The notes beneath the pieces are model-generated. The model made no database searches. It had not been told where the DNA came from and saw only the letters and a list, made by a program, of their open reading frames with translations. From Beggiatoa leptomitoformis (GTDB lineage Bacteria; Pseudomonadota; Gammaproteobacteria; Beggiatoales; Beggiatoaceae), in contig NZ_CP012373.2 of assembly GCF_001305575.3 (NCBI RefSeq), positions 2,924,261 to 2,988,260 on the forward strand: a DNA stretch of 64,000 nucleotides, in the 5' to 3' direction. This document shows, piece after piece, positions 42,413 to 53,976 of this stretch. Numbering within the stretch: the first letter of the stretch is position 1; every line of letters starts with the position of its first letter. A program made the position numbers and the translations under genes.

Positions 42413-45400
42413 TTAGTTTTCTACCTTGAAAACCATGGGTTTACCGACGACTAATGCGTCACTATTCGCCACGCGATAACCTGAATAAATTGCAACGTAA
42501 CCAACAAAGCCTGTTAACGCGCCTTGCCAAATAATATCTTTGTAGTAAGTCGCAAAGTTTGCTTTTGGTGTTCCTTCTAGGTTGCTCAATCGTCCATCCC
42601 ATCCTTTCCATCCTGTTGGTGTGAGTAAGTAATCGGTTGTCACGATACCATCAGGATGAATGAGGAAGGCGGCAATAAAGTAATCACCTGCTTGTCCTCT
42701 ATGCGTGCGGTCTATCACGGTTTGCAGGGTAACGCTTATCACATCCGTATTTTTAATCGGTGAGGCGATAGCGGTTGTTGTTTCTACACCCGCCCATAGT
42801 TGTCCAATCGTTTGTGCATCAATCATATTTTGCACATAAAGCGTTATATTGGCTTCTAAGGTTTCGTCGGTTTTTAAAGACTCACTGCGTACTTTAAGCG
42901 TGAATTCTCGTACCGTACTTTCATAATCTAGGGCTTCGCTATCGGCAACATAGAGTACATCATTCACCAGCATAAATACGCCATTTGCATCATTTAGCAA
43001 GGTATAACGATACTGTTCTCCTTCATGCTGATGGGTGAGCAGACGACCAACAGGTACGCCATTAACACTGTTTTCTAACACATTATTATGGGTAATCACC
43101 ACCGCATCAGCAGGTAACTGTAAATCTTCTACGGATAAAATGAAGCTTTGTTCGTAGGACGCTCCTGCTACATCCGTACTGCGTATCGTAATTTGATGGG
43201 TTTGTTGTTGGCTATAATTAATTAATGCCCCATTTTTCACAACCAATTGATTTCCCTCAATTGCAAAGCGTCCATCTACTGTATCTAACAAGCTGTAATG
43301 AAAATGGTCTTCTTTATCAAGGTCATGACTACTTAATACACCAATCACTTGATTTGGAACGCTAAACTCTTCTACTTGTGTATTACTCAGTTGAATTGCA
43401 GTAGGGGCGCGATTGGTATTTACTTGTAGTTGAATAATCCGCGTTTTAACTGCTTGATTGTTCAGACGATAACCAAATTCAACATCGTAGTAACCTGTTA
43501 AAAAAGCCAGATTTCCTGCAAATAATTGCCACTGAGTATCTGCTTGTAAAGGCGTATTTTGCGCAAGATTAATGCTTACACTGTGTTGCAAGGTATTCGT
43601 GATGTCATGCCAACTATAGACGACTAAAATATCAGCTAATTGCCCAATAAGGGCTGGTGGAACAAGTAAACGTCCTGTGAGAACAAGATTTTCAGGGGCA
43701 TCAACAATCAGATTGTTACCACGTGCGCCGCTCCCCGTAACGATTTCGCCTTGCATTGTCGGTGTATCATCAACAATAACTTTAGCGGTTACACTGATAA
43801 CAAAGGTTTTCGTAACAGATAAACCCCCACTGTCTGTGCTGATTACGCGGATGGTAAGACTGGGCGTATTGCTCGCGCTTAAAACGGTAGTGGTATATAG
43901 CGTATTGCCTATCAGGGTAAATAAACCATTCGCATTGTCTAATAAGCGATAGCTATGCGTATCGTCACTATCCGCATCAAGCGTGCTGAGATTACCAACG
44001 GCTGTGCTTGCGGGTTGCGATTCCATAACGCTATTTGAGGATAAGAAAATATCGCTAGGGGCTTGATTCGTCTGCGTAGGCGCAAGCCCTGTGCAAGTTA
44101 AGGGGTAACTAACCGTTGTTTGGGTTGGGTCATTTGTATTAAGACTTAACGTTGCTGTTTTTTCGCCAATACTTTCAGGCGTGCAACTCATCATCAACGA
44201 TTGTGCAGATGCACCATCTGCAATATTTAACGGTAAATTTAGGGTCTCTATGGAAAAAACATTGCTATCCACACCGGTTATTGTGGCAGTGCTGACTGTT
44301 AAGGTTGCTGTCCCTATTTCGCTAATAGTTAAATGACTACTGGTTGTTTTTCCAAGCAGGACGCTTCCAACATTAATAACATTCCCCACTAACGGCAACG
44401 AGCTATAGCCTGCAACAGGGGTTGTTGAACCAGTGCAATGTAATGTGTAGCTGGGTGTTGGTTGGGTTAGGTCATTGGTTAAGAATGTTAAAACGGCTTC
44501 ACGCAGACCATCAGCAGACGGCTGACAGTGTAACGTTACGTTTTGTGTAGGGCTGCCATCAATCAGCGTTAGCGGAAAAGTTGGATTGACTAGGCTAAAA
44601 TCGCTGGCATTTACACCCGTCAACGTATAGCTATTTAAAACTAAATCCGCATTACCTGCTTCAGCAATGCTGAATGTTTGCACAGCCGTTGTACCAATTA
44701 ATTGTGTACCAAATTGAATAACGCTATTTGGGAGCGGTGTACTGCTATAAACAGGCGTACTCACAACAGGTGCATTTCCCACACATTGCAAGGTATAAAC
44801 AGGGCTAGGCAGAGAAGTATCATTGCTGATTAAGGTCAACGTTGCGTTTTTTATTCCCGCCGTGCTAGGCGTACATTTTATCGTGACAGTTTGCGGAGCA
44901 GCACCGTCAGCAATAGTAAACGGAAAAACGGGAGAAACAAGACTAAAATCACTTGCATTCGCACCCGTAAGCCCTGAAAAATCAACAGATAACATAGCAT
45001 CACCAACTTCACTAATCACAATATCCGTTGTCAGCGTGCCACCAATATCAACCGTGCCGAAATCAATCAAACTGTTCACAATCGGCATAGAAGCATAACG
45101 TGCATTTGTAACAGCAACCGAGAGGGTAGTTGCGGACGCTTCTGTACTATACCCACTAAGTAAGCTATTAATATTATTGGCATGTATTGGCGTTGCTGTT
45201 ACTAAGGCGAAGTAATAACTGGTTGCAGGCGTTAACCCTGTAACGATAAAACTATTTGTGGTTTTATCTGCGGTTGTCGCAATTTGTATATAACTGCCAC
45301 CGCCTGCGATGGGCAATGTCGAGTAGTAAATTTTATAACCACCGCCATCTGCTATGTAGGGGATTGCTGTCCATGTCAGCTTGATTTCTGTGCTTGATAA

Positions 45401-48400
45401 CGCGGTTGCGGTTAGATTTTGCGGCGGAACTGTTTGCGTATTTCCCCAGCCTGTTTGTTTACTTTCCACTAACGCTTGTTCACCCGCTTGGGTTGCCACA
45501 ATCGCGTTATAACCAATATCCAATGCTGTTAAGGCAGTTAATCCCGCAATGCTTGGAAATATACCAGCAAAAGCATTCCCTTGTGCATAAAAAGTAACCA
45601 AACTGTTAGGTAGCGTCGGGACGGTGCCTGAAAACTTATTATCATTGATAATCAAAGTAGTAAGGCTTGGCAAGGGTAGTGTCAACGCGGTGAGTTGATT
45701 GACACCCAGATTAAGCGTGAGCAAGCCACTGGGTAAAGCAGGGACTGTACCAATTAGCTGATTATCACTCACATTTAAACTTATCAAGCCTGTAGGTAAA
45801 CTTGGAATTGTCCCCGATAAGCTATTATGCGATAGCAACAAATCTTGTAATGTATTCGGTAAGGTTGTTGGGATACTGCCAGTTAACGTATTGCTACCCA
45901 AATCTAATTTGGTTAAGGCTGTTAAACTACTAAGCGTTGGAATTGTCCCTGTTAAATTCTGTGCATTACGAATAATACTAATAACTTTGCCAGCACTACA
46001 CGTTACCCCCGTCCATGTTGTGCAAGGGGTTAGTGTTGCTCCCCAGTTATTTGTCGCGCTATCTATCCAACCTGCACCGTTATTATTGGCATAAATATCT
46101 AAAAGCACTAAACATTCTGTTTCAGAAATCTGGGATTGTGCTTGGCAGAATGTGCCATTAAATTCAAACGAACCAATGTCACACCGAGCAGCAAGTGCGG
46201 GCGTTGATACTTGTGGGCGCGTTGTGCCAACTTGGTCTGTATTAATCGTTGCGCTGTTGGTAAAAAGCGGATTAGTTCCTGTACTGATAAACGTACAACT
46301 GCTAGGATTTCCTGCATTAATCGCGAGGCTACCTGCTAATAAAGGCAGACGTAACGGTGAACCTGAAAGTGTACCCAGCGTAGCCGCATTGCCGGTTATA
46401 TCATTGGCTATCCACCCACTACTACCTGTAATCGTTTGAATTAAATTGTTATCACTGCTATTGAATACGCCAAATACATCAGGGCTTGTACCGCTACTAC
46501 TGTTATCTGCGATGAGGGTATTACGTAAATTCACATTTCCCCCACTGTTATAAATTCCCCCACCATTAACAGTCGTTGTGTTTGTGCTGATGGTGTTATT
46601 ACTGGCGTTCAATGTCGCACTGGCAGGTACATAAATCGCCCCGCCTTTTTCTGCACTATTTTGTGCAAAGGTACTGTTAGCGATGTTACTTAATCCATCC
46701 GCATAAATCGCCCCACCATAAAAAACACCTGTCGCATTATTATTATTAAAAACACTGTCTAACACGTTTAACGTGCAAGTAGAACAAGTCCAAACTGCTC
46801 CCCCTAAGCCTGATATGCTGGTGTTATTACTGAGCGTTACGCCTTTTAAATTTGTAAGATTTGCATTATTAATTGCCCCGCCATCACCAGCAACAGAACC
46901 TTGAATTAATTTAAGATTTTCTAAAGTTAATTCCCCGTTTGTTGTGACCTGAAAAAGTCGGGTTATATTGCCACCGCTAATTATGCCAGCCCCTTGAATT
47001 TTTAAGACCTTATCAATCACTATCTCGCTGCTTAAGACAGGATTATTACCATTTAAAAAGATGGTGTAATTAGGACAAATCGTGCTGACTGCATTGCGTA
47101 ATGAACCTGCGCCACTGTCAGCAGCACTGGTTAGATTAATATCGCTAAAGCTACATTCGGAAATTGCCTGAGAAAATTCCGACGTATTATTATTGCTACG
47201 GGTTGCTGTCGCGGTAATAAATGGCTTACTCCCTTGTGATGTATAAGGAAAGCTAAAACTTGCATTACCACTGGCATCTGTCGTGGCGGTCGTTGAACCT
47301 AAAAAAACTTCACCTTCACCATAGCCTGTTCCATCGGCGGTGCTACTGGCAAAAAATTCCAAGGTAAAACTTTCGCTTGCATAACTAGTTAATGTTCCAC
47401 TGATATTAGACCCATCTGCGAGGGTTAAAACAGGATAGTTTTGGAGTTGATTTCCACCGACAACAGGTATTTCAGGGCTATCGTTTGGACTTACGCCATC
47501 ACTCGATAAATCAATCCCTAATCCGCCATTCGCATAAATTTGATTTTCCGATAGTAAGTTATTATTCGCACTGGTTTGCAGAACAATCCCAAAATCGGCA
47601 TTATTAAAAATATCATTATAAACAATATTATTGTCACTATCGGCAATATTAATTCCATCACTATTATTGTTTTGGATAATGTTATCTGTGACCGTGACAA
47701 ACCCTTGAGCATTTAACTGAATCGCTGCACCATTCGCAATAGTGCTAGTACCAATTTGATTATATTGAATTATACCCGTATTGGTCGTCACTTCTGACAG
47801 AATCGCCAATCCACCATTACCCGCAATGACATTGCCTGCGGAAGGATAATTACCACCAATTAAAAAGTTTTTAACACTAGATAAAACAATGCCATTTCCG
47901 CCATTTGCAACAGCATTGGTAACACTTCTATCTGTGCCAATATAATTACCTTGAATATTAAAAAATTTTCGGCTAATTAAATAAATACCATCGTTTGTAT
48001 TGCCAGAAATAATATTGCTTGAGGCAGGATATGCGCCCCCGATGTCGATATAATTAGCATCCAGAGAAATACCCTTACCATTTGGTGCAGCCGCCGTGCC
48101 TGCTTGATTAATCCCGATAAAATTACCTTGTATATCAAGATAGTCAGCAAGGCTACTAATGCCTGCCGTATTAAAATTATTAATCACCAAGCCTTGAACC
48201 AGACTTCCCGTTGCACTGGGTGAAAAACTCAGTCCATCACTCGGGCCAACAATCCCCGACCCCTCTAATACCACGCATAAATTCGCGTTATTCCCTGTGG
48301 TAAGCGTATTTTCCGTTGCACTTGGTTGCGCGTAGCCATCAATGATAAGAGGGTCTGAAATCGCGGGTAACGAAGCCGTTAGCGCAATGGTATGAGGACA

Positions 48401-50446
48401 ATTCGTGGTTGGAGAAATATTAAAAGAAATTAAATCTTTACCAGCAGTTGCATTCGTATCCAAAATGGCTTGGCGTAAAGACCCCACACCACTATCCGCC
48501 GCAGTCGTTACAATGGACTCAAAATTAATAAAAATATTGCCGATGTTATAAGACACAGAAAAATTATTAGGAGGGACTGAATTATCAATCAAATCAAGCC
48601 CTGATTTAATATCTCGATAAGTACCATTGACACTGCCATCACCCACAATAAACGGTTTATCTTTAAGCGTAATTTGTACAACCCCAGAACTTGCCCCACC
48701 CGTTGCATCAATACTCAATACAGGATTTGTAGTAGAACCTGAAATAGCTAAGCTTTTTACAATAACTTGAATTTCACCCCCAATGCCTGTACCCATAGCA
48801 CTTTGTGCTTCAATACTAGACAGCGACACCGCGCCACTGAGCGCATTTATCGTGACATTCCCCGCTTGCTGGGTATTTGTGGATGAAAGAGAAGAGGTTG
48901 TAATATACCCCGCTAATACATTTCCACCGACATTGATAACAACGTTACCTCCCTCATTCGCAGACCCAGTCGAGGTTGTTCGCGAAGTCGCATCAATATT
49001 GCCCGCGCTTATGTTATGACTAAAAGCCTCTAAGGTAATATCGCCCGCTTTATTTACGCTTATAGTTGAACCCACGACAAAAGAACGACTAACAACATCA
49101 GGTAAACTTAAATTTCCTGCCGTCGTAACAATGCGAACATTTCCCCCCATACCCACTGTTGAACAAGACGTATTGCAAACCGATGCGCTATTTATTTGTC
49201 CGCTTAGTATGTCAACCGTAACATCATTATTCGCTTCTAGCGTAATGTTCCCCCCATTTCCAGCAACACCACTGCTAAAAGAGCTATCCGCAAATAGATT
49301 AGCCAACGTAACACTGCCATTACTTGCAAGAATACTAATATCACCTGCGTTTGCTAAAACCGTCGAACTATCGGTAGAACTATCTAAATTGCCTAATGAA
49401 ATATTGCCATTTTCACTAGTGAGCTTAATCGCGCCGCCTTTCGTGGTAATGTGACTATCCCCAAGAATCCCCATACCCGCCGTAAACGTAACAGCAACAC
49501 TGCTACTCGTGCTAATGGGATTATTGAGACGAATTTCATTACCCGCTTCAACCTGCAAAACAGTATTGGGATTAGTAAAATTAACTGCCTGATTAAAAAT
49601 AATATTATTTGATGCTTGTAAAATAATTGTGCCAGATAAACTACCCAGTGTTGTCGCGCTGATAGTCATCGTAGTTGGCGTATCCGCGAATAGGATTTTA
49701 TTATCTGCCAGTGTTCCCGCTGGCGAATCAACAGAACCAATCGTTAAATCAGTGGGGTCTAATAAAAGTGTTCCTTGCTGACCTGTCGCAGATAACGCAC
49801 TAACATCAATATTTCCTTGAAAGGTCAATTTATCCTGACTAGAGACTTCAACAAACCCGCCTTGTTTATCACCAATTGCCTGAATACTGCCCGCAAACTG
49901 CGTGATATTATCCGACCAAATAATGACCTTTCCCCCTTGTTCTGCACCATTATTCCGAATTCTAGCGGCGGGATGAACATGGGTTTGCTGTGCCGTGTTT
50001 AATTTGCCCAAACCCTTAAAATCACCGCCAATCAAAATACTTCCACCCTGCATAAATCCCGACGCATCCAACAAGGCAAATTCAGAAACATCAATATATT
50101 GCGATAAAACTTGAATTGTTCCGCCCAATGCGACAGAAGTCGTTGCATTAATTTCGCTATTAATTTCTAAAATTTGTTCCGATTGCAAATAAATAGCAGG
50201 ACTACGTAAAGGTGCATTAATCACTAATTTTTGTTTTGCTAATAAATGGATGGCTTGCGTAGAGCTTAATGCAGCATTGACAATGATAATATCTGCCTTA
50301 ATTTCTATAGGTTTATCATTATCTTGTATTGGTGTGTCAATCAGGAAGGGGCTGGGGAAACGATGCTCATTATATTGAGCATAAACAACGGTGGAAAAAA
50401 GTAGAAATACTAAAACACTCAAGCGTAATAAATGGTGCAATAACAT
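42413..50446 (-). CDS. Giant multi-domain surface adhesin-like protein, 2677 aa
   Basis: A signal peptide (~1-23) is followed by: filamentous-haemagglutinin-like beta-helix (~40-640, with GGFVEVSSQDKLTFQGNIDVSA and LLDPTDLTIG), right-handed beta-helix with NosD-like and Pmp-like GGAIY/GGGIYN repeats (~650-1300), leucine-rich repeats of the plant-like LTGSIPTTLPNTLQDLLLSHN type (~1470-1650), one fibronectin III domain (~1670-1780), three ASH/choice-of-anchor-D domains (~1780-2120), and three cadherin-like domains (~2125-2540). I see no C-terminal autotransporter barrel, LPxTG or PEP-CTERM anchor. Probably secreted and involved in surface attachment. Such a chain of modules is unusual in one protein; sequence is uninterrupted. 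Confidence 0.85.
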   Translation of the reverse strand: MLLHHLLRLSVLVFLLFSTVVYAQYNEHRFPSPFLIDTPIQDNDKPIEIKADIIIVNAALSSTQAIHLLAKQKLVINAPLRSPAIYLQSEQILEINSEINATTSVALGGTIQVLSQYIDVSEFALLDASGFMQGGSILIGGDFKGLGKLNTAQQTHVHPAARIRNNGAEQGGKVIIWSDNITQFAGSIQAIGDKQGGFVEVSSQDKLTFQGNIDVSALSATGQQGTLLLDPTDLTIGSVDSPAGTLADNKILFADTPTTMTISATTLGSLSGTIILQASNNIIFNQAVNFTNPNTVLQVEAGNEIRLNNPISTSSSVAVTFTAGMGILGDSHITTKGGAIKLTSENGNISLGNLDSSTDSSTVLANAGDISILASNGSVTLANLFADSSFSSGVAGNGGNITLEANNDVTVDILSGQINSASVCNTSCSTVGMGGNVRIVTTAGNLSLPDVVSRSFVVGSTISVNKAGDITLEAFSHNISAGNIDATSRTTSTGSANEGGNVVINVGGNVLAGYITTSSLSSTNTQQAGNVTINALSGAVSLSSIEAQSAMGTGIGGEIQVIVKSLAISGSTTNPVLSIDATGGASSGVVQITLKDKPFIVGDGSVNGTYRDIKSGLDLIDNSVPPNNFSVSYNIGNIFINFESIVTTAADSGVGSLRQAILDTNATAGKDLISFNISPTTNCPHTIALTASLPAISDPLIIDGYAQPSATENTLTTGNNANLCVVLEGSGIVGPSDGLSFSPSATGSLVQGLVINNFNTAGISSLADYLDIQGNFIGINQAGTAAAPNGKGISLDANYIDIGGAYPASSNIISGNTNDGIYLISRKFFNIQGNYIGTDRSVTNAVANGGNGIVLSSVKNFLIGGNYPSAGNVIAGNGGLAILSEVTTNTGIIQYNQIGTSTIANGAAIQLNAQGFVTVTDNIIQNNNSDGINIADSDNNIVYNDIFNNADFGIVLQTSANNNLLSENQIYANGGLGIDLSSDGVSPNDSPEIPVVGGNQLQNYPVLTLADGSNISGTLTSYASESFTLEFFASSTADGTGYGEGEVFLGSTTATTDASGNASFSFPYTSQGSKPFITATATRSNNNTSEFSQAISECSFSDINLTSAADSGAGSLRNAVSTICPNYTIFLNGNNPVLSSEIVIDKVLKIQGAGIISGGNITRLFQVTTNGELTLENLKLIQGSVAGDGGAINNANLTNLKGVTLSNNTSISGLGGAVWTCSTCTLNVLDSVFNNNNATGVFYGGAIYADGLSNIANSTFAQNSAEKGGAIYVPASATLNASNNTISTNTTTVNGGGIYNSGGNVNLRNTLIADNSSSGTSPDVFGVFNSSDNNLIQTITGSSGWIANDITGNAATLGTLSGSPLRLPLLAGSLAINAGNPSSCTFISTGTNPLFTNSATINTDQVGTTRPQVSTPALAARCDIGSFEFNGTFCQAQSQISETECLVLLDIYANNNGAGWIDSATNNWGATLTPCTTWTGVTCSAGKVISIIRNAQNLTGTIPTLSSLTALTKLDLGSNTLTGSIPTTLPNTLQDLLLSHNSLSGTIPSLPTGLISLNVSDNQLIGTVPALPSGLLTLNLGVNQLTALTLPLPSLTTLIINDNKFSGTVPTLPNSLVTFYAQGNAFAGIFPSIAGLTALTALDIGYNAIVATQAGEQALVESKQTGWGNTQTVPPQNLTATALSSTEIKLTWTAIPYIADGGGYKIYYSTLPIAGGGSYIQIATTADKTTNSFIVTGLTPATSYYFALVTATPIHANNINSLLSGYSTEASATTLSVAVTNARYASMPIVNSLIDFGTVDIGGTLTTDIVISEVGDAMLSVDFSGLTGANASDFSLVSPVFPFTIADGAAPQTVTIKCTPSTAGIKNATLTLISNDTSLPSPVYTLQCVGNAPVVSTPVYSSTPLPNSVIQFGTQLIGTTAVQTFSIAEAGNADLVLNSYTLTGVNASDFSLVNPTFPLTLIDGSPTQNVTLHCQPSADGLREAVLTFLTNDLTQPTPSYTLHCTGSTTPVAGYSSLPLVGNVINVGSVLLGKTTSSHLTISEIGTATLTVSTATITGVDSNVFSIETLNLPLNIADGASAQSLMMSCTPESIGEKTATLSLNTNDPTQTTVSYPLTCTGLAPTQTNQAPSDIFLSSNSVMESQPASTAVGNLSTLDADSDDTHSYRLLDNANGLFTLIGNTLYTTTVLSASNTPSLTIRVISTDSGGLSVTKTFVISVTAKVIVDDTPTMQGEIVTGSGARGNNLIVDAPENLVLTGRLLVPPALIGQLADILVVYSWHDITNTLQHSVSINLAQNTPLQADTQWQLFAGNLAFLTGYYDVEFGYRLNNQAVKTRIIQLQVNTNRAPTAIQLSNTQVEEFSVPNQVIGVLSSHDLDKEDHFHYSLLDTVDGRFAIEGNQLVVKNGALINYSQQQTHQITIRSTDVAGASYEQSFILSVEDLQLPADAVVITHNNVLENSVNGVPVGRLLTHQHEGEQYRYTLLNDANGVFMLVNDVLYVADSEALDYESTVREFTLKVRSESLKTDETLEANITLYVQNMIDAQTIGQLWAGVETTTAIASPIKNTDVISVTLQTVIDRTHRGQAGDYFIAAFLIHPDGIVTTDYLLTPTGWKGWDGRLSNLEGTPKANFATYYKDIIWQGALTGFVGYVAIYSGYRVANSDALVVGKPMVFKVEN

Positions 50447-50624
50447 AATTCTGTGTCCGAGCAGGAAGAAACAAAAAATAGTGGCGATGTTGCAAGTTTA
50501 ACGCACTGCAAGAAAGAAACAAAAATAGCATGTGGTCAACAACCTGATTATTAAAACAGAATGCAATCGTCATTCTTGCTTCATAAAATTGTCATTGCCC
50601 CGTAAAAACCTTGTTATACAATCA

Positions 50625-50696
50625 GCCACGAACATCCGCCGACTGCAAACAGCTATTACAACGCTACTATTAACTGTCTCAATGGTAGCGTTTTTT
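50625..50696 (+). ncRNA. Candidate small RNA ending in a terminator, upstream of the giant gene
   Basis: A perfect hairpin AACGCTAC/GTAGCGTT (50660-50692) ends in a T run (50691-50696) on the plus strand, yet no protein gene on that strand precedes it: the giant gene is divergent and starts at 50446. A TTGCCC-N16-TACAAT promoter-like pair lies about 25-50 bases before 50633. Together these suggest a short transcript. Its exact 5' end is a guess. Confidence 0.35.
50660..50696 (+). terminator. Orphan Rho-independent terminator on the plus strand
   Basis: An 8-base perfect stem AACGCTAC/GTAGCGTT with a 17-base loop, then TTTTTT. No plus-strand gene lies upstream of it. Confidence 0.75.
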
Positions 50697-50764
50697 CAAG
50701 CAATCATCACCTTACGATAATTACCTACGCGGCACTAACAATTTTACCCTACCAATACAATAAA

Positions 50765-51559
50765 TTACGTCCACAAAGCGCGAATACCAAAAAATGCCGT
50801 GTCCTTTATCCGTCGCACAACGCTTTTTAACACCGGCGCGTGAGGATTTGTACAAAACGTCATGCTTAACAAAACGCGCCGTTCATTTTCAGCCAATTTT
50901 GTTGCTTTGTGTAATACCGTCGCCCCCTCAAAAATCACCAAAGTATTAGGCGGCGTTGGAATCATTATCGCCTGCTCCTGCTGTTTAATCCATAATTGCG
51001 CGGAAGATAACTCCTTTTTTATATAATTTTCATTTACCAAAGACAGTAAAACCGTAAAATGTTTACCCGTATAAAAATTATGGTCATAGTGCCAATTAAT
51101 ATGGTCGCCAACCTGCTCATAAACCAATAAAGAGCAAGAACTCTGGTCATTTAAAGGCGTAGGAACGACAAAATCACCCACTAATGCCGAACAAATATGT
51201 TGCAACAGCGGGGAATGATAAAAAGCAACTAATTCAGGGGCTAACTGGTGTAAGGCTTCATACGAGACCGTGCCACCTTTTTTATGCGTCGGTAAATAAG
51301 AACGCTCGGTATAAAGTGAACGAATAGCTACATCACGCAATTGATTAAACAACGAATCGGGTAAAAAACAAGGAATTTGCGCAACACGTTGTTCAAAAGA
51401 AGGTAAGGCTTCAGTAGGATAAGAAAAAGTTGGCTGATATTGCTTAATAATATCTTTTTGCAGAATGCTGATTTTCTGATAGCGAGATTGTTGATTGAAA
51501 AACAAAAATCCGTAAAAACCCGCTACAGTCACCATGATAAAACCGAGTAAATATAACAT
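50765..51559 (-). CDS. Membrane-anchored 2OG-Fe(II) oxygenase-like protein, 264 aa
   Basis: One N-terminal membrane helix (~2-20) anchors a double-stranded beta-helix domain. The iron site is visible: HYDHNFYTGKHFTVLLSLV gives the H-x-D pair, ATVLHKATKL the distal histidine, and ENERRVLLSMTF the 2-oxoglutarate arginine. The catalytic residues are therefore all present. The substrate is unknown. Confidence 0.7.
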   Translation of the reverse strand: MLYLLGFIMVTVAGFYGFLFFNQQSRYQKISILQKDIIKQYQPTFSYPTEALPSFEQRVAQIPCFLPDSLFNQLRDVAIRSLYTERSYLPTHKKGGTVSYEALHQLAPELVAFYHSPLLQHICSALVGDFVVPTPLNDQSSCSLLVYEQVGDHINWHYDHNFYTGKHFTVLLSLVNENYIKKELSSAQLWIKQQEQAIMIPTPPNTLVIFEGATVLHKATKLAENERRVLLSMTFCTNPHAPVLKSVVRRIKDTAFFGIRALWT

Positions 51560-51763
51560 TGCACAGATTCCAGAGAAAGAAGATGTTTTTTATCAACTAA
51601 TTACTTCTTTTAATTTGACGTGCAACTATTCTAGCGAGTGAAAATGACGATTTTGTTAAATCTGTTGTAATTATCAGAATATAAATAAGAAAAACACGGA
51701 TGATACTGCTTTAAGCGATGATAGCTATCTTAAAGCAGCATGAAAGATAGACAAGCACTGCGG

Positions 51764-53776
51764 TTACAATTCAATCTGACTGCGTTGTAACTGTTTAATC
51801 TGGTCACGAATTGCTGCAGCCTGTTCGAAGGCCAGATTTTCCGCCTGTTTATACATTTCCTTTTGTAACTGCTTAATCTGCTTGGTAATCTGTGCGGGTG
51901 TTAGGCGTAAATAAGCACTGGTTTCTTCAGCAATAGAATATCCCCGTGCGTTATTATCTGCCGTTGGTATTGCGGCATGTACACCATCGATAATATCTCG
52001 AATCGCCTTATCTACCTGACGGGGTGTTATGCCATTTTCCTGATTATGTTCAAGCTGCTTCGCACGTCGTCTGTCCATTTCTGCCATTGCGCGCTGCATA
52101 GAACCTGTGATTTTATCCGCGTATAAAATGGCTTTCCCATTCAAATGCCGTGCGGCACGTCCAACAGTTTGAATTAATGACTTATCTGAACGTAAAAATC
52201 CCTCTTTATCCGCGTCAAAAATAGCGACTAAAGACACTTCGGGCATATCCAAGCCTTCGCGCAATAAATTGATACCCACTAAAACATCAAACACTCCTAA
52301 ACGCAAATCACGAATAATTTCAACCCGCTCTACGGTTTCTATATCCGAATGTAAATACCGTACTTTCACGCCATTATCGGCTAAATAATCCGTTAAATCC
52401 TCCGCCATCCGCTTGGTTAACGTCGTAATCAACACCCGTTCTTGCACAACAACCCGCTGTTTAATCTCGGATAAAATATCATCCACCTGAATCGCAACAG
52501 GACGCACCTCAACCAATGGGTCAATCAACCCCGTTGGACGCACCACTTGCTCAACCACTTGTTGCGCATGTTCTAGCTCATATTGGCTAGGCGTAGCGGA
52601 CACATAAATAGTCTGTGGTGCAAGTTTCTCAAATTCCTCAAATCTTAAAGGGCGATTATCTAACGCTGAAGGCAAGCGAAAACCATATTCAACTAAAGTT
52701 TCTTTTCGTGCGCGGTCGCCCCGATACATACCACCAATTTGTGGCACAGTCACATGACTTTCATCAATGATTAACAAACCATTTTCTGGCAAATAATCAA
52801 ACAAAGTGGGTGGCGGTTCGCCGATATCACGCTGCGACAAATAGCGCGAATAATTTTCTATACCCGAACAATAACCTAGCTCAATAATCATTTCTAAATC
52901 ATAAATTGTTCGCTGTTCTAAACGTTGCGCCTCTACTAATTTTCCCTTATCCCGTAAAAATATTAAGCGTTCTTTTAACTCCGCTTTTATCTTATCAATC
53001 GCCTCAAGCAACACGTGGCGCGGTGTCACATAATGCGTTTTAGGATAAATCGTCAACCGTGAGACTAGCCGCGAAACTTTACCCGTCAATGGGTCAAAAT
53101 AACTTAAACGTTCTACTTCATCATCAAACAACTCTACACGGATAGCATCGCGCTCCGATTCCGCAGGATAAATATCAATAATATCCCCACGCACACGATA
53201 CATTCCCCGCTCTAACACCATGTCATTACGCGTATATTGCAATTCCGTCAAACGTCGCAAAATAAACCGCTGTTCAGCTTTTTCTCCCTGAATCAAATGT
53301 AAAACCATCTGCATATACCATTCTGGGTCACCTAACCCATAAATAGCCGATACAGACGCAACGATAATCGCATCAGGTCGCTCTAACATCGCCTTAGTTG
53401 CGGATAAACGCATTTGCTCAATGTGTTCATTAATAGACGCATCTTTCTCAATATAAGTATCAGAAGACGGCACATAAGCCTCAGGCTGATAATAATCATA
53501 ATAAGACACAAAATACTCAACCGCGTTATGCGGAAAAAAATCGCGCATTTCGCTATACAACTGAGCAGCAAGCGTTTTATTAGGAGCAAGAATCAAAGTA
53601 GGACGCTGTAAAGATTGAATAACATTAGCAACCGTAAACGTCTTACCCGACCCCGTCACACCGAGTAACACCTGATGTCGATGCGCCTGTTGCAATCCTG
53701 CAATTAACTGGCGAATTGCCGTTGGCTGGTCACCGCTAGGGGTATAAGTTGTTTGTAATTTAAAGGGATTAGACAT
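51764..53776 (-). CDS. uvrB: UvrB, excinuclease ABC subunit B, 670 aa
   Basis: Walker [11 protein letters not shown] near residue 42, the beta-hairpin [21 protein letters not shown] that separates DNA strands, helicase motifs ([47 protein letters not shown]), and a C-terminal UVR domain ([32 protein letters not shown]). Length is normal. With UvrA and UvrC it makes incisions in nucleotide excision repair. Confidence 0.97.
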   Translation of the reverse strand: MSNPFKLQTTYTPSGDQPTAIRQLIAGLQQAHRHQVLLGVTGSGKTFTVANVIQSLQRPTLILAPNKTLAAQLYSEMRDFFPHNAVEYFVSYYDYYQPEAYVPSSDTYIEKDASINEHIEQMRLSATKAMLERPDAIIVASVSAIYGLGDPEWYMQMVLHLIQGEKAEQRFILRRLTELQYTRNDMVLERGMYRVRGDIIDIYPAESERDAIRVELFDDEVERLSYFDPLTGKVSRLVSRLTIYPKTHYVTPRHVLLEAIDKIKAELKERLIFLRDKGKLVEAQRLEQRTIYDLEMIIELGYCSGIENYSRYLSQRDIGEPPPTLFDYLPENGLLIIDESHVTVPQIGGMYRGDRARKETLVEYGFRLPSALDNRPLRFEEFEKLAPQTIYVSATPSQYELEHAQQVVEQVVRPTGLIDPLVEVRPVAIQVDDILSEIKQRVVVQERVLITTLTKRMAEDLTDYLADNGVKVRYLHSDIETVERVEIIRDLRLGVFDVLVGINLLREGLDMPEVSLVAIFDADKEGFLRSDKSLIQTVGRAARHLNGKAILYADKITGSMQRAMAEMDRRRAKQLEHNQENGITPRQVDKAIRDIIDGVHAAIPTADNNARGYSIAEETSAYLRLTPAQITKQIKQLQKEMYKQAENLAFEQAAAIRDQIKQLQRSQIEL

Positions 53777-53976
53777 AGTTTTCTAACAAGCAAGATAAAT
53801 CATCAATTGGATACTGTAAATATAAACATAGAACGCCCGAGTTACCAGTCTTGTTTAAATAACATTCCCCAAAAAAAGAAATCACACTTCTTTAATCCAT
53901 CCCAATTGATAAATAATTTCTATGCATCAATTAAATACCAACCGATGGTTGAATAAATACCTAACAGGAAACAAAC

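Noticed and set aside
42413-50446. Several shorter genes instead of one giant protein
   Set aside because: The minus-strand frame is continuous with a single signal peptide and consistent domain order. The other frames in the region are antisense or out of frame.
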